Of a DNA stretch of 45,874 bases, positions 24,076 to 32,019 are shown piece by piece. Positions within the stretch are counted from its first letter, which is position 1. Each line of letters opens with the position of its first letter. Source of the stretch: Spirochaetaceae bacterium (lineage in GTDB: Bacteria > Spirochaetota > Spirochaetia > Treponematales > Rectinemataceae); assembly GCA_025356015.1 (NCBI GenBank), contig JANXYO010000024.1, positions 1 through 45,874 on the forward strand, given 5' to 3'. Position numbers and translations under genes: made by a program. Under the pieces are notes generated by a model. That model was given only the letters and a program-made list of their open reading frames with translations, was not told where the DNA came from and ran no database searches.

Positions 24076-24912
24076 ATGATCGATGTCTTCGTCGCCCCCT
24101 TCTCCTCGAACGCCTTCATGGGGAACGCCCTCCTGGCAGGCCTCCTCGTGTCCCTGGCCTGCGGAATCGTGGGCAGCTTCGTCGTCCTCCGCGGCCTGGC
24201 CTTCATCGGCGACGCCCTGGCCCACGGGGTCCTGCCCGGCGTCGCGGTCGCCGTCCTCCTGGGCCTGCCTGGCATGCTCGGGGCCGCCGCCGGCAGCCTC
24301 GCCATGATCGCCGGGATCTCCCTGGTCACGAAGAAGTCGACCCTGTCCTCGGACACGGCTATCGGCCTCCTCTTCGTGGGCATGCTCGCCCTCGGCGTGG
24401 CGATCGTCTCGCGCTCGCGCGCCTTCTCGGGCGACCTTGTGCGCATACTCTTCGGGGAGATCCTCGGAATAAGCGGCGCTGAGATCCTCATCCAGGCAGG
24501 CGCGACGGTCGCGATCGCCGCCACCGCCTTCCTGTGCTACAGGCCCTTCCTCCTCCTCTGCTTCAACCCCGAGCAGGCCGATGTTTCCGGCTTCCCCTCG
24601 AGGCTCTACCACGCGATCATGCTGGCCTTGATAGCCCTCACCGTCGTCGTCTCGTTCAGGACGGTCGGCACCCTCCTGGTCTTCGGGATGCTCCTCGCCC
24701 CCGCGGCCACGGCCGCCCTCTTCGCCCGCAAGATCTCGGTGATGATAGCCCTCTCCTCCCTGGTGGGTGCGGCCTCGGTCTACCTCGGCCTCCTGGCCAG
24801 CTACCACTTCGACCTCGCCGCCGGGGCCTCGGTAACCCTCGTCGCCACCATCGTGTTCTTCGCCGCCCTCGCGGCGAGCCGGCTCTCCCCCCTGTCAGGA
24901 GGCGCAAGGTGA
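24076..24912 (+). CDS. Metal ABC transporter permease (ZnuB/MntB-like)
   Basis: This 278-residue inner-membrane permease belongs to the ABC-3 family for Zn2+ or Mn2+ uptake. Features are NAFMGNALLAGLLVSLACG, GSFVVLRGLAFIGDALAHGVLPGVA, KSTLSSDTAIGLLFVG and FRTVGTLLVFGMLLAPAATA, with about eight hydrophobic helices. The ATG follows a possible promoter at leaderless spacing. The stop overlaps the ATPase start (GTGA, 24909-24912). No binding protein gene (ZnuA) is present in this locus, so it must come from elsewhere. Confidence 0.92.
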   Translation: MIDVFVAPFSSNAFMGNALLAGLLVSLACGIVGSFVVLRGLAFIGDALAHGVLPGVAVAVLLGLPGMLGAAAGSLAMIAGISLVTKKSTLSSDTAIGLLFVGMLALGVAIVSRSRAFSGDLVRILFGEILGISGAEILIQAGATVAIAATAFLCYRPFLLLCFNPEQADVSGFPSRLYHAIMLALIALTVVVSFRTVGTLLVFGMLLAPAATAALFARKISVMIALSSLVGAASVYLGLLASYHFDLAAGASVTLVATIVFFAALAASRLSPLSGGAR

Positions 24913-25712
24913 GCGCGGCAAGAGAGGTCCCCGCCCTATCGGCCAGGGGCCTGTCCATAGGTTATGCGAACGAGATAGTCGTGGAGGGAATCGACTTCGA
25001 GCTCCCTCCGGGGAATACCCTTGCCCTCGTCGGCTCCAATGGCTCGGGCAAGACCACCCTCCTCAAGACAGCCGCCTCCCTGCTCTCCCCGCTCTCAGGC
25101 GAGATATCGGTCCTCGGCTCGAGGCCGGGCGCCTTCCCTGCCAGGGTCGCCTATCTGGGACAGTTCCAGCCCTCGGGCTTCACCCTGCCGCTACGCGCCA
25201 TCGATGTCGTCCGCATGGCCAGGTTCGCCTCCCTCGGCCTCACCCGCAGGGCGAAGCCGGAGGACGAGCGGATCGTGAGGGAGGCGATGGAGACGATGGG
25301 CGTCCTGGATCTCGCCGACCTGAGCCTCCGGACCCTCTCGGGGGGGCAGCGCCAGCGCATCTTCATCGCCCAGGCCATGGCCAGGGGAGCCGACCTCATC
25401 CTCCTCGACGAACCCGCCTCGAACCTCGACTCCTCCTCGCGCGAGACCTACCGCGGCGTCCTCCGCGAGGCCTGCGCATCGGGCAGGAGCGCCGTCATCG
25501 CGACCCACGATGTCGAGGAGGCGGCTGGCTGCGACTACACCATGCTCCTCGCCCGCAAGGTGGTCGCCTTCGGCAGGAGCGAGGCTGTCCTCACCGCCGC
25601 GACCCTGCTCTCCACCTTTGGCGTGGTCGCCCGGCCCGAGCGGGGTGGCATCCTCGTGCTCGAGCACGAGCATGGCCACGACTGCCTCGACCCCGAGCAC
25701 GAAGGACCCTAG
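24909..25712 (+). CDS. Metal ABC transporter ATPase (ZnuC/MntA-like) with His-rich tail
   Basis: This 267-residue ATPase energises the adjacent permease. The Walker A motif is GSNGSGKTT, the signature LSGGQRQR, Walker B LILLDEPASNLD, and the switch histidine is in ATHDVEEAA. The start is GTG at 24909, overlapping the permease stop. The C-terminus holds the cluster HEHGHDCLDPEH, which could bind zinc or manganese. This supports metal rather than another substrate and may allow feedback by cytoplasmic metal. About 120 bases with short GC stems separate it from the next gene. Confidence 0.93.
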   Translation: MSAAREVPALSARGLSIGYANEIVVEGIDFELPPGNTLALVGSNGSGKTTLLKTAASLLSPLSGEISVLGSRPGAFPARVAYLGQFQPSGFTLPLRAIDVVRMARFASLGLTRRAKPEDERIVREAMETMGVLDLADLSLRTLSGGQRQRIFIAQAMARGADLILLDEPASNLDSSSRETYRGVLREACASGRSAVIATHDVEEAAGCDYTMLLARKVVAFGRSEAVLTAATLLSTFGVVARPERGGILVLEHEHGHDCLDPEHEGP

Positions 25713-25795
25713 GCTTCGGCCTTCCCCGGAAAGGGCAGCCCAGATCCCGCCCGAGGGGGGGCCGGGGCTCCCGGTGACGGGCGACTGAGGGATGC

Positions 25796-25801
25796 TATAC
25801 T
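25796..25801 (+). promoter_or_regulatory. -10 element for the DUF4139 gene
   Basis: TATACT lies 33 bases before the ATG at 25835, in front of a strong AAGGAGGT ribosome site. No convincing -35 element was seen in the GC-rich sequence before it. Confidence 0.5.
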
Positions 25802-25834
25802 CCTTTTCAAGAGAATTCCCCAAGGAGGTACGGC

Positions 25835-27874
25835 ATGCCAAAGCTCCACGCCCGTCGCGTAGGTCCCTTCCTCGCCTTCCTGTTCCTGCTGCAGGGGGCC
25901 TGGGCCCAGCCGGCTCAGGCTGCCCCCGATCTGCCAGTGACCAGGGTCGTGCTCTTCTCATCGGGAGTCGGCTATTTCGAGCATCGCGGCATGGTGAGCG
26001 GGGAAGCCTCCGTCTCCCTCCCCTTCCGGTCGGACGAGGTGAACGACGCGCTCAAGTCCCTTGTCATATGGGACACGGCCGCCGCCGCCTCTCCCTCGGT
26101 GAGCTACCCCTCGCAGGAGAGCCTTGACCGCGCCCTAAAGGGCTTTCGGGTCGATCTCTCGGGCTCGCCCCGGATCGCCGAGCTCCTCGCGCGCCTGCGC
26201 GGGGCCGAGGTCTCCGTCGATACTCCCGACACCATCACGGGCAGGATAGTCGGGGTCGAGGCGCGCTTCGCCAAGGAGGGCGAGAAGCAGTTCCCCTACC
26301 TCGTCCTCGCGACCAAGAACGGCATCAGGGCTGTCTCCCTCGAGGAGCTTTCGGCCATCAGATTCGGGGACAAGCGGATCGCCGACGACTTCGACCGCGC
26401 CCTCGCCCTCATCCTCTCGGCCCAGGACTCCCTCAGGCGCGTCCTCGATGTGCGCCTGCCCGGCACCGGCACGAGACAGGCCGCCCTCGGCTACGTGGTC
26501 GCGGCCCCGGTCTGGAAGGTCTCCTACCGCCTCGACATGTCCGGCGACAAGCCCTTCCTCCAGGGCTGGGCAATCGTCGACAACCCCACCGACCAGGACT
26601 GGACCAACGTGAGCCTCTCCCTGGTCTCGGGCAGGCCCGTCTCCTTCATCCAGGACCTCTACACCCCCCTTTACCTTGACAGGCCAGTCATCCCCCTCGC
26701 GATAGCCGGAACTGCCGCCCCGCGAAGCTTTGAGTCGGGCTTCGCCGCCGCGCCCGAGGCCGACATGATGGCCGAGGAGGCAGCTCCGTCCGCGAAGATG
26801 GCTGCCCCCCCTCCGGCTCCCCCCTCGATGAGCCGCGCGGCGCCAAGGGCCCAGGCTGCCGGGCCCGGCGCTTCCTTCGACCTCGCCGCTAGCAAGGTCG
26901 ACACTGCCCAGGCCAGGGCGGCGGGCGACCAGTTCGAGTTCACCGTAAAGAAGCCGGTCACCCTCGAGCGCCGCAGGAGCGCGATGATAGGCCTCGTCTC
27001 CGGGGACATTACCCTCGAGAAGGTCTCGGTCTTCTCCCCCGACTCCGGCTCGAAGAACCCGATGCTCGGTGCCAGGATCACGAACAGCTCGGGGACCAAG
27101 CTCCCTGCCGGCCCGATCACGGTCTTTGACGGCGGCGTCTACGCGGGCGACGCCCTCCTCGACTTCCTGAGCGAGAAGGAAAAGCGCCTCATCGTGTTCG
27201 GCACCGACCTCTCGGTGACTTCCGATGTCTCGGCCTCGAGCTCCCAGGAGACCATCGGCGTCAAGGTGAGCAAGGGAGTCCTGGTCTTCTCCCGCCGCAC
27301 CACCTGGACCAGGAGCTATCTGTTCAAGAACGCCGGCCTCGCAGCAAAGAAGATCCTCATCGAGCACCCGATCACGGGAGGAGCTGATCTTTTCGAGCCC
27401 AAGGCCTTCGATGAGAAGACCGAGAGCGCCTACCGCTTCATCCTCCCCATCCCCCCCGGGGCCCAGGCCAAGCTCGACATCAAGGAGAGGAGCCCCGCCC
27501 AGGAAAGTGTCGCCCTCTCCTCCCTCGGCATGGACTCCTTCCTTCGGTACTCCTCCTCGCAGGAGATTCCCCAGCCGATCCGCGACGCCCTCAAGAAGGC
27601 GATGGACCTGCGCAAAAAGCTCGATGACTCGAAAAAGTCGGTAGCCGACCTCCAGGCCCGGAAAAACGAGATCGCCAACGACCAGGCCCGGATCCGCTCG
27701 AATCTTTCGGCTGTCGGCCGGGATTCCTCCCAGGGACAGCAGTACCTCAAGCGCCTCATGGACTCCGAGACCGAACTGGATTCCTTGACGGGGAAGATCG
27801 GCGAGGCCCAGCACGCCCTCCAGGACGCCCAAGGTGCCTACGACAACTATCTCTCCGGGCTCAGCCTGGGATAG
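25835..27874 (+). CDS. Exported DUF4139-domain protein
   Basis: This 679-residue protein has a signal peptide (residues 1-29, hydrophobic FLAFLFLLQGAWA). The mature part opens PVTRVVLFSSGVGYFEHRG, the typical start of bacterial DUF4139 proteins, followed by LPFRSDEVNDALKSLVIWD and the core VWKVSYRLDM, AIVDNPTDQDWTNVSLSLVSG. A low-complexity Ala/Pro/Met stretch (about 305-350) divides the domain, and a coiled coil of about 90 residues (LRKKLDDSKKSVADLQ onward) ends it. The function is unknown; envelope location is inferred from the signal peptide. It is preceded by a promoter and strong ribosome site and followed by a 291-base gap. Confidence 0.88.
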   Translation: MPKLHARRVGPFLAFLFLLQGAWAQPAQAAPDLPVTRVVLFSSGVGYFEHRGMVSGEASVSLPFRSDEVNDALKSLVIWDTAAAASPSVSYPSQESLDRALKGFRVDLSGSPRIAELLARLRGAEVSVDTPDTITGRIVGVEARFAKEGEKQFPYLVLATKNGIRAVSLEELSAIRFGDKRIADDFDRALALILSAQDSLRRVLDVRLPGTGTRQAALGYVVAAPVWKVSYRLDMSGDKPFLQGWAIVDNPTDQDWTNVSLSLVSGRPVSFIQDLYTPLYLDRPVIPLAIAGTAAPRSFESGFAAAPEADMMAEEAAPSAKMAAPPPAPPSMSRAAPRAQAAGPGASFDLAASKVDTAQARAAGDQFEFTVKKPVTLERRRSAMIGLVSGDITLEKVSVFSPDSGSKNPMLGARITNSSGTKLPAGPITVFDGGVYAGDALLDFLSEKEKRLIVFGTDLSVTSDVSASSSQETIGVKVSKGVLVFSRRTTWTRSYLFKNAGLAAKKILIEHPITGGADLFEPKAFDEKTESAYRFILPIPPGAQAKLDIKERSPAQESVALSSLGMDSFLRYSSSQEIPQPIRDALKKAMDLRKKLDDSKKSVADLQARKNEIANDQARIRSNLSAVGRDSSQGQQYLKRLMDSETELDSLTGKIGEAQHALQDAQGAYDNYLSGLSLG

Positions 27875-28010
27875 GAAGCGAGGGGCAGGGCTTCCATATC
27901 TCCCTACAGTCCGTGGGTGGGTCCCGCCTTATCGCGGGGCCGCCCTGGGCTCGAAGCTCGGTGCCAATTCCCCGATTTGCCGTGGACAAAGGGGGACATC
28001 TGCGAAATAC

Positions 28011-28064
28011 AGTACAGTTTGCGTCTTTTGATGCATAACACTCAGAATCGACGCCAACTGTACT
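28011..28064. repeat. 15-bp inverted repeat in an AT-rich intergenic island
   Basis: AGTACAGTTTGCGTC (28011-28025) and GACGCCAACTGTACT (28050-28064) are complementary at 14 of 15 positions, with a 24-base loop. The surrounding 27990-28140 is clearly AT-rich compared with the rest of the window. The arms lack a T tract, so this looks more like an operator, a recombination scar or a small element end than a terminator. Nothing else was recognised in the 27875-28165 gap apart from a 6-bp stem GACTGG/CCAGTC just before the next ribosome site. Confidence 0.65.
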
Positions 28065-28165
28065 CTAGATAATTTCAATATTCTGCTTCTGTTATTCATC
28101 TCCTCTTTCTTACTATATTCTCCTTGATAGTGACTGGCTCAAGACCCAGTCAAAAGGAGAGAGTT

Positions 28166-28435
28166 ATGAACAAGCAGACCATAAAATACGGGGAAGTACT
28201 CCAGATCAACACGGCGGGAGATATGGCAGCGAGCACGAGGCTCAAGGCCGGCCAAGTCATAGCCCTCAGGAAGGCCTCGGACAGAACCCTGGTTTGCACC
28301 TCGGGACGTCTTTGGGTGACCCGCGAGAACGATCATGAGGACTACGTCCTCGCCGAGAATCAGAGCCTCCCCATCGGGACCAAGGGCAAGGTTGTAGTGG
28401 CTGCCCTGGGCCAGGGATCATTCCGCCTGGGCTAA
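28166..28435 (+). CDS. DUF2917-like small protein
   Basis: This 89-residue protein is a short cupin-like beta protein. The central RTLVCTSGRLWVTRENDHED with YVLAENQSLPI and KVVVAALGQGSFRL matches the pattern of DUF2917 proteins (a GRLWVT strand, a DxxL turn, then Gly-rich beta strands). The start MNKQTIKYGEVL is supported by AAAGGAG six bases upstream; an earlier in-frame start at 28124 would place that site inside the gene. No signal peptide or membrane segment is present. Function is unknown. An imperfect stem around the stop (28433-28451) may end the transcript. Confidence 0.7.
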   Translation: MNKQTIKYGEVLQINTAGDMAASTRLKAGQVIALRKASDRTLVCTSGRLWVTRENDHEDYVLAENQSLPIGTKGKVVVAALGQGSFRLG

Positions 28436-28535
28436 GGGCCCTGGCCCTAGGTCGCCCCGGGCGAGAGAGCGTGCGGGCCTCCTCGGGGCACCGTGAAATG
28501 CCAGCATATGTGCTCGGGATTCTGGATAAACGCCT

Positions 28536-28571
28536 CCCATGAGCGATACTCCTCATGGGGGATCCCATGAG
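28536..28571 (+). promoter_or_regulatory. Three alternating palindrome arms over the start of the GIDE-like gene
   Basis: CCCATGAG (28536-28543), CTCATGGG (28552-28559) and CCCATGAG (28564-28571) can form two mutually exclusive 8-bp hairpins. The second would bury the GGGGGA ribosome site and the ATG at 28567; the first would leave the ATG free but pairs the ATG at 28555. This resembles a simple translational switch, but no ligand or leader peptide is evident. Confidence 0.45.
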
Positions 28572-30381
28572 AATCAAGCAAGCCTTAAAGATAGTAAACT
28601 GGTCGGCTGCCGGCCTCGGCATCGGGATCTTTTTTCTCGGAAAGGAGAAGGACTACGCATGGATCCCGGCAATTCTCCTGTCAGCCCTTGCCCTCCACTT
28701 CCTCATCGAAGCCCTGGCCCTCAACCGGCAGGGCGCCTATAAACGCCGCTTCGCCGACCTTGGGGAGTTCAAAGCCCACAGCCTGACCACGATTGGGGAC
28801 CTTGAGGCCACCCTCGCCGACGGAGCCGAGACGGCCGGCATCAGCCTGCCCGCCCAGCTGCGTGGCATCATCGAAGGCGGCTCAGAAAAGCCCGGGCCCC
28901 TGTCCCATCGGCCCTGCCTGGCATACCGCCTCGAGGCCGCAGCCCTCGAGGGCTTGGCACAGGGTGCGGGGAACTTCCAGGTGCTCGACTCCTGGTGGTC
29001 AGAGTTCTCCCTGCGCGACGAGACTGGCTCGGTGCGGCTCTGCGGACCGGGCCTCCTTGATTCCTCGCTCTGGACCGAGCGCATCTACACCCTCGATCAC
29101 CTTAGGTCCGAACTGCCCTCGGCCGCCCGCTCGATGCAAGACGCCCTTGGCATCGTGGACGGCAAGGCCTCGGCGAAGGCGAGGTTCGAGCTCAGGGAGG
29201 TTGCCCTGACAAGGGCCGAGCGGGTTCGCGTATATGGCATGGCGGACAGGGTGGACAAGAAGCTCCGTATTGGCGGCAACGATATTCTCGACGATCAAGG
29301 GAGCCTCCTGGTCAGGTCGGAGCTCGCTCCAGCCAGCTCCCGCATGCCGGGCCGCAGGCTGCGGGCCCTCGCCATGGCCGCGGTGTCCGCCACCCTTTTC
29401 GCCTGCGCCGGCCTCTTCGTGGCGCGGGCCGTGGAGAAGGGCCTCGCTGGGCCAGGAGGCCTCTTCGACGCCAGCAGGACGGCACAGGTCAAGGTCGATC
29501 TGGACGGCAGGGCCTTCAGGATCGCGGTGGGGGATGATACCTGGGATTTCGTCGAGGCCGACTCAAGAAAGGACGTGGCCCTTGCCAAGGACGGCGCAGA
29601 CTTCCTGGCCCCGCGCAAGGCCAGGGTCAGGGTCGAAGTCCCGCAGTACGAGACAAGACTCATAAGGAATGGAGACCGGGCCTATCCCCTCTGGACGGGC
29701 CGCGAATGGATTATGACCCTCGTCCGGGACTCGGGATCCGGCCGGACGGTCCAGCAGGACCTTGGCCCCTCCCAGCCCGGCAGGGGGAGGCTCTACATCA
29801 GGAACATGACTGCCTCTGTGGTGACGATACGCGTGCTTCACGCGAACGGCGATCCGGTGATCGATTCGACCTGGGTCTTTGCCTCCCACGAGGCGGCCGA
29901 CAAGCCCGGCGGCAGCTATCTCGACATAAGCGGCAAGGGCCCGCTCGAGGTGGGTCCCGACTTCCGCCTCGACCTGATCATGAAGAACGGGGCCCACAGG
30001 ATTCAGGACCTTGCAAGCGTCGCAAAGCCCCTGGCCTCGGGCTCCTGGCTCCTCGAGCTAGTGCCGGAATTCCTCGCCGGAACGGGAAAGCTCTACGTGA
30101 AGAACCAGTCCGGCAAGGACGCGAGGATCTGGGTGCTCGGGGCAAAGGACCTGCCGCTTTACGGGGAGAAGCCTTGGACCTTCGATGCCGGAGAGGGCGC
30201 CGACAAGGACAAGGGCCTGAGCCTGCAATCCGATGACAGGGACATAAGCTTTTCAGGCAGGGAGGCCATAAGGCTGGCCTACGCCGACTACCGGACCGTC
30301 TTCGAGGGCGCGATGGAGGAGCTTGCCGCCTACCATGGCAGCGCCTGGTCGATAAGGGCCTCGCTCTTCAAGCGACCCTAG
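28567..30381 (+). CDS. Membrane protein with GIDE-like domain and duplicated C-terminal module
   Basis: This 604-residue protein starts MRIKQALKIVNWS, with two hydrophobic helices (about 12-28 and 35-55) and a third near 265-288. Between them, RPCLAYRLEAAALEG, FQVLDSWWSEFSLRDETGSVRL and AERVRVYGMADR follow the layout of the bacterial GIDE/MUL1-type domain (a protein region named from a eukaryotic E3 ligase; bacterial members have no RING). After the third helix lie two related modules, GRLYIRNMTA and GKLYVKNQSG, each followed by a W-x-F segment, ADK-x-x-G and a hydrophobic strand. The start at 28567 is preferred over 28555 because GGGGGA precedes it. Function is unknown. Confidence 0.7.
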   Translation: MRIKQALKIVNWSAAGLGIGIFFLGKEKDYAWIPAILLSALALHFLIEALALNRQGAYKRRFADLGEFKAHSLTTIGDLEATLADGAETAGISLPAQLRGIIEGGSEKPGPLSHRPCLAYRLEAAALEGLAQGAGNFQVLDSWWSEFSLRDETGSVRLCGPGLLDSSLWTERIYTLDHLRSELPSAARSMQDALGIVDGKASAKARFELREVALTRAERVRVYGMADRVDKKLRIGGNDILDDQGSLLVRSELAPASSRMPGRRLRALAMAAVSATLFACAGLFVARAVEKGLAGPGGLFDASRTAQVKVDLDGRAFRIAVGDDTWDFVEADSRKDVALAKDGADFLAPRKARVRVEVPQYETRLIRNGDRAYPLWTGREWIMTLVRDSGSGRTVQQDLGPSQPGRGRLYIRNMTASVVTIRVLHANGDPVIDSTWVFASHEAADKPGGSYLDISGKGPLEVGPDFRLDLIMKNGAHRIQDLASVAKPLASGSWLLELVPEFLAGTGKLYVKNQSGKDARIWVLGAKDLPLYGEKPWTFDAGEGADKDKGLSLQSDDRDISFSGREAIRLAYADYRTVFEGAMEELAAYHGSAWSIRASLFKRP

Positions 30382-30388
30382 GCCGCCT

Positions 30389-30604
30389 TCAATAGTGGGG
30401 CGGCCTGACGTCGCCCGGCATGGGCTCCGAGGAGCCCGAGATCTCCTTGAGCTTGCGCCCAGCCTCTCGGGAGAAGCGCTCGAGGGTCTCGAGCCGCTTC
30501 TGCTGGTCGAAGAGCTGGGCGCTGAGGTCGGCGATCGTCCGCTCATGGTGCATCGCCTTTGTCTCGAGCTCCTCGAGCCGCCTGTCCAGCTCCAAATCCG
30601 TCAT
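30389..30604 (-). CDS. slyX: SlyX-like small coiled-coil protein
   Basis: This 71-residue protein begins MTDLELDRRLEELETKAMHH and continues as a heptad coiled coil (IADLSAQLFDQQKRLETLER), ending with GDVRPPHY. The length, the coiled coil and the PPHY end match SlyX. SlyX has no established biochemical role. The start is preceded by a GGGGGG tract; the longer reading from 30673 adds a low-quality extension. It is convergent with the GIDE-like gene, seven bases from its stop, and divergent from the PEBP-family gene. Confidence 0.85.
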   Translation of the reverse strand: MTDLELDRRLEELETKAMHHERTIADLSAQLFDQQKRLETLERFSREAGRKLKEISGSSEPMPGDVRPPHY

Positions 30605-30768
30605 TGCCCCCCCTTCGATGGCGGGCCGGCCCCGCGACGAAGTACAGTAGCCAGACTTGGGCGGCACATGCAAGGCCGTGGGGATCCGTCGCCGGCATCA
30701 GACGAATCGCCGCCCCCGGCCCGCCCTCAGTATCTTCTCGGGTAATCAGCTACTCAAAGGAGGCGCAT

Positions 30769-31389
30769 ATGCGAAAAAGCATTGCGGTACAGGCGGTTGT
30801 CCTGATCGCCGCCGCGGCATCGTTTGCGAGCGCGCAGGCCAGCTTCAGCCTAAGCACCACGGCTCTGGTCGGGCCGTCCGAGCTGGGCTTTGACAGCGGA
30901 ATCAAGTCGGTGGGGCGCGTGGACGGAGTCTACGCCGCCAAGCCCGGTGCGCCGGGGAATCCGCGCTCCTTCCCCTTCGCGTGGTCGGGTCTCCCCGCGG
31001 GGACCAAGGCCCTCGCCCTGGTGCTTGACGACCCCGACGCCCGCCTCGTCCTGGCGGCATACGGCATGAAGGGGGACGCCTTCCTGCACTGGATCGCCAC
31101 TGATATCGAGCCAGCCCTGGGGGGTCTGGGCGACAATGCCTCGGCGAAGGCGAGCTTTCCCCAAGGCAAGAACGGGGGCGGCAGCGTGGGCTACACGGGT
31201 CCCCAGCCTCCCACCGACATCCCGAAGGACGTCCAGAGCAAGCGCATCCATGTCTACCGCCTCAAGCTTTTTGCCCTCTCCTCGCCTACCGGGCTCAAGA
31301 GCGGCTTTAGCCTGGATGAGCTCCTGTCGGCCGTGGCGGGAAGGACCCTTGGGACGGCGGAACTGGACCTGAGCTACTCAAACCAGTAG
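30769..31389 (+). CDS. YbhB/YbcL (PEBP, Raf-kinase-inhibitor-like) family exported protein
   Basis: This 206-residue protein has a signal peptide (MRKSIAVQAVVLIAAAASF, cleavage near SAQA) and a PEBP fold: FPFAWSGLPAGTKALALVL, the anion-site DDPDARL, FLHWIATDIEP, GGGSVGYTGPQPP and HVYRLKLFAL. Bacterial members are small periplasmic or cytoplasmic proteins of unclear function. The start is set by AAAGGAGGCGCAT directly before the ATG; the open frame upstream is not coding. It stands alone between slyX and the cyclophilin gene. Confidence 0.92.
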   Translation: MRKSIAVQAVVLIAAAASFASAQASFSLSTTALVGPSELGFDSGIKSVGRVDGVYAAKPGAPGNPRSFPFAWSGLPAGTKALALVLDDPDARLVLAAYGMKGDAFLHWIATDIEPALGGLGDNASAKASFPQGKNGGGSVGYTGPQPPTDIPKDVQSKRIHVYRLKLFALSSPTGLKSGFSLDELLSAVAGRTLGTAELDLSYSNQ

Positions 31390-31424
31390 CCGCGGGGGCG
31401 GCTGTCGCAAGGCCATCCCATCGC

Positions 31425-31430
31425 TATAAT
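31425..31430 (+). promoter_or_regulatory. Consensus -10 element for the cyclophilin gene
   Basis: A perfect TATAAT lies 18 bases before the ATG at 31449, with GGAGG between them. The leader would be about ten bases long. The -35 region (GTCGCA or nearby) is weak. Confidence 0.55.
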
Positions 31431-31448
31431 TGGTGGCCGGAGGAACAC

Positions 31449-31955
31449 ATGGCCAATACGAGGGTACGCTTCGAGACCAGCCTCGGAGACATCCAGATCG
31501 AGCTCTTCGACGAGCAAGTCCCCATAACCGCGAAGAATTTCATCTCCTATGTAGCTTCGGGATTCTACGACGGTACGATCTTCCATCGAGTGATCCCGGG
31601 CTTCGTGGTCCAGGGCGGGGGGATGCTGCCCGGCATGAACCGCAAGGAGACCGAGGCCCCCATCGTGAACGAGGCCTCAAAGGGTCCGCGCAACAGCAGG
31701 GGGACCCTCTCCATGGCGAGGACCTCTGATCCTGACAGCGCGACCAGCCAGTTCTTCGTCAGCCTGGCCGACAACAAGAGCCTTGACTATACCGGCCCCG
31801 GCGCCCAGGGCGCGGGCTACTGCGTCTTTGGAAAGGTCATCGAAGGAATGGGGATCGTCGACGAGATGGCCAAGAAGACCACCACCCGAAGGCCCCCCCA
31901 TGCAGATGTGCCCCAAGAGGACATAGTCCTGCGCAAGGCAAGCGTTCTGCCCTAG
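31449..31955 (+). CDS. Cyclophilin-type peptidyl-prolyl cis-trans isomerase
   Basis: This 168-residue cytoplasmic PpiB-like enzyme catalyses proline isomerisation. The active-site arginine is in FHRVIPGFVVQGGG. Other conserved parts are GTLSMARTSDPDSATSQFFV, YCVFGKVIEGM and the opening FETSLGDIQIELF. There is no signal peptide. GGAGG lies before the ATG and a TATAAT element just upstream. It is convergent with the acyl-CoA dehydrogenase gene across 64 bases with a possible hairpin. Confidence 0.95.
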   Translation: MANTRVRFETSLGDIQIELFDEQVPITAKNFISYVASGFYDGTIFHRVIPGFVVQGGGMLPGMNRKETEAPIVNEASKGPRNSRGTLSMARTSDPDSATSQFFVSLADNKSLDYTGPGAQGAGYCVFGKVIEGMGIVDEMAKKTTTRRPPHADVPQEDIVLRKASVLP

Positions 31956-31984
31956 CCGCCCCAGGCCCACGAGGCTGAATTGCG

Positions 31985-32017
31985 GGCCACGCTCCCTGTC
32001 CGAAGGGGGGTGTGGCC
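31985..32017. terminator. Possible bidirectional hairpin between ppi and acyl-CoA dehydrogenase genes
   Basis: GGCCAC (31985-31990) pairs with GTGGCC (32012-32017), with further imperfect C/G pairing inside. It sits between two convergent genes, three bases from the dehydrogenase stop. There is no U tract. Confidence 0.4.
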
Positions 32018-32019
32018 GA

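Noticed and set aside
26135-27832. Open frame of 565 codons antisense to the DUF4139 gene
   Set aside because: Same high-GC shadow effect; the sense strand has a signal peptide, promoter and family motifs.
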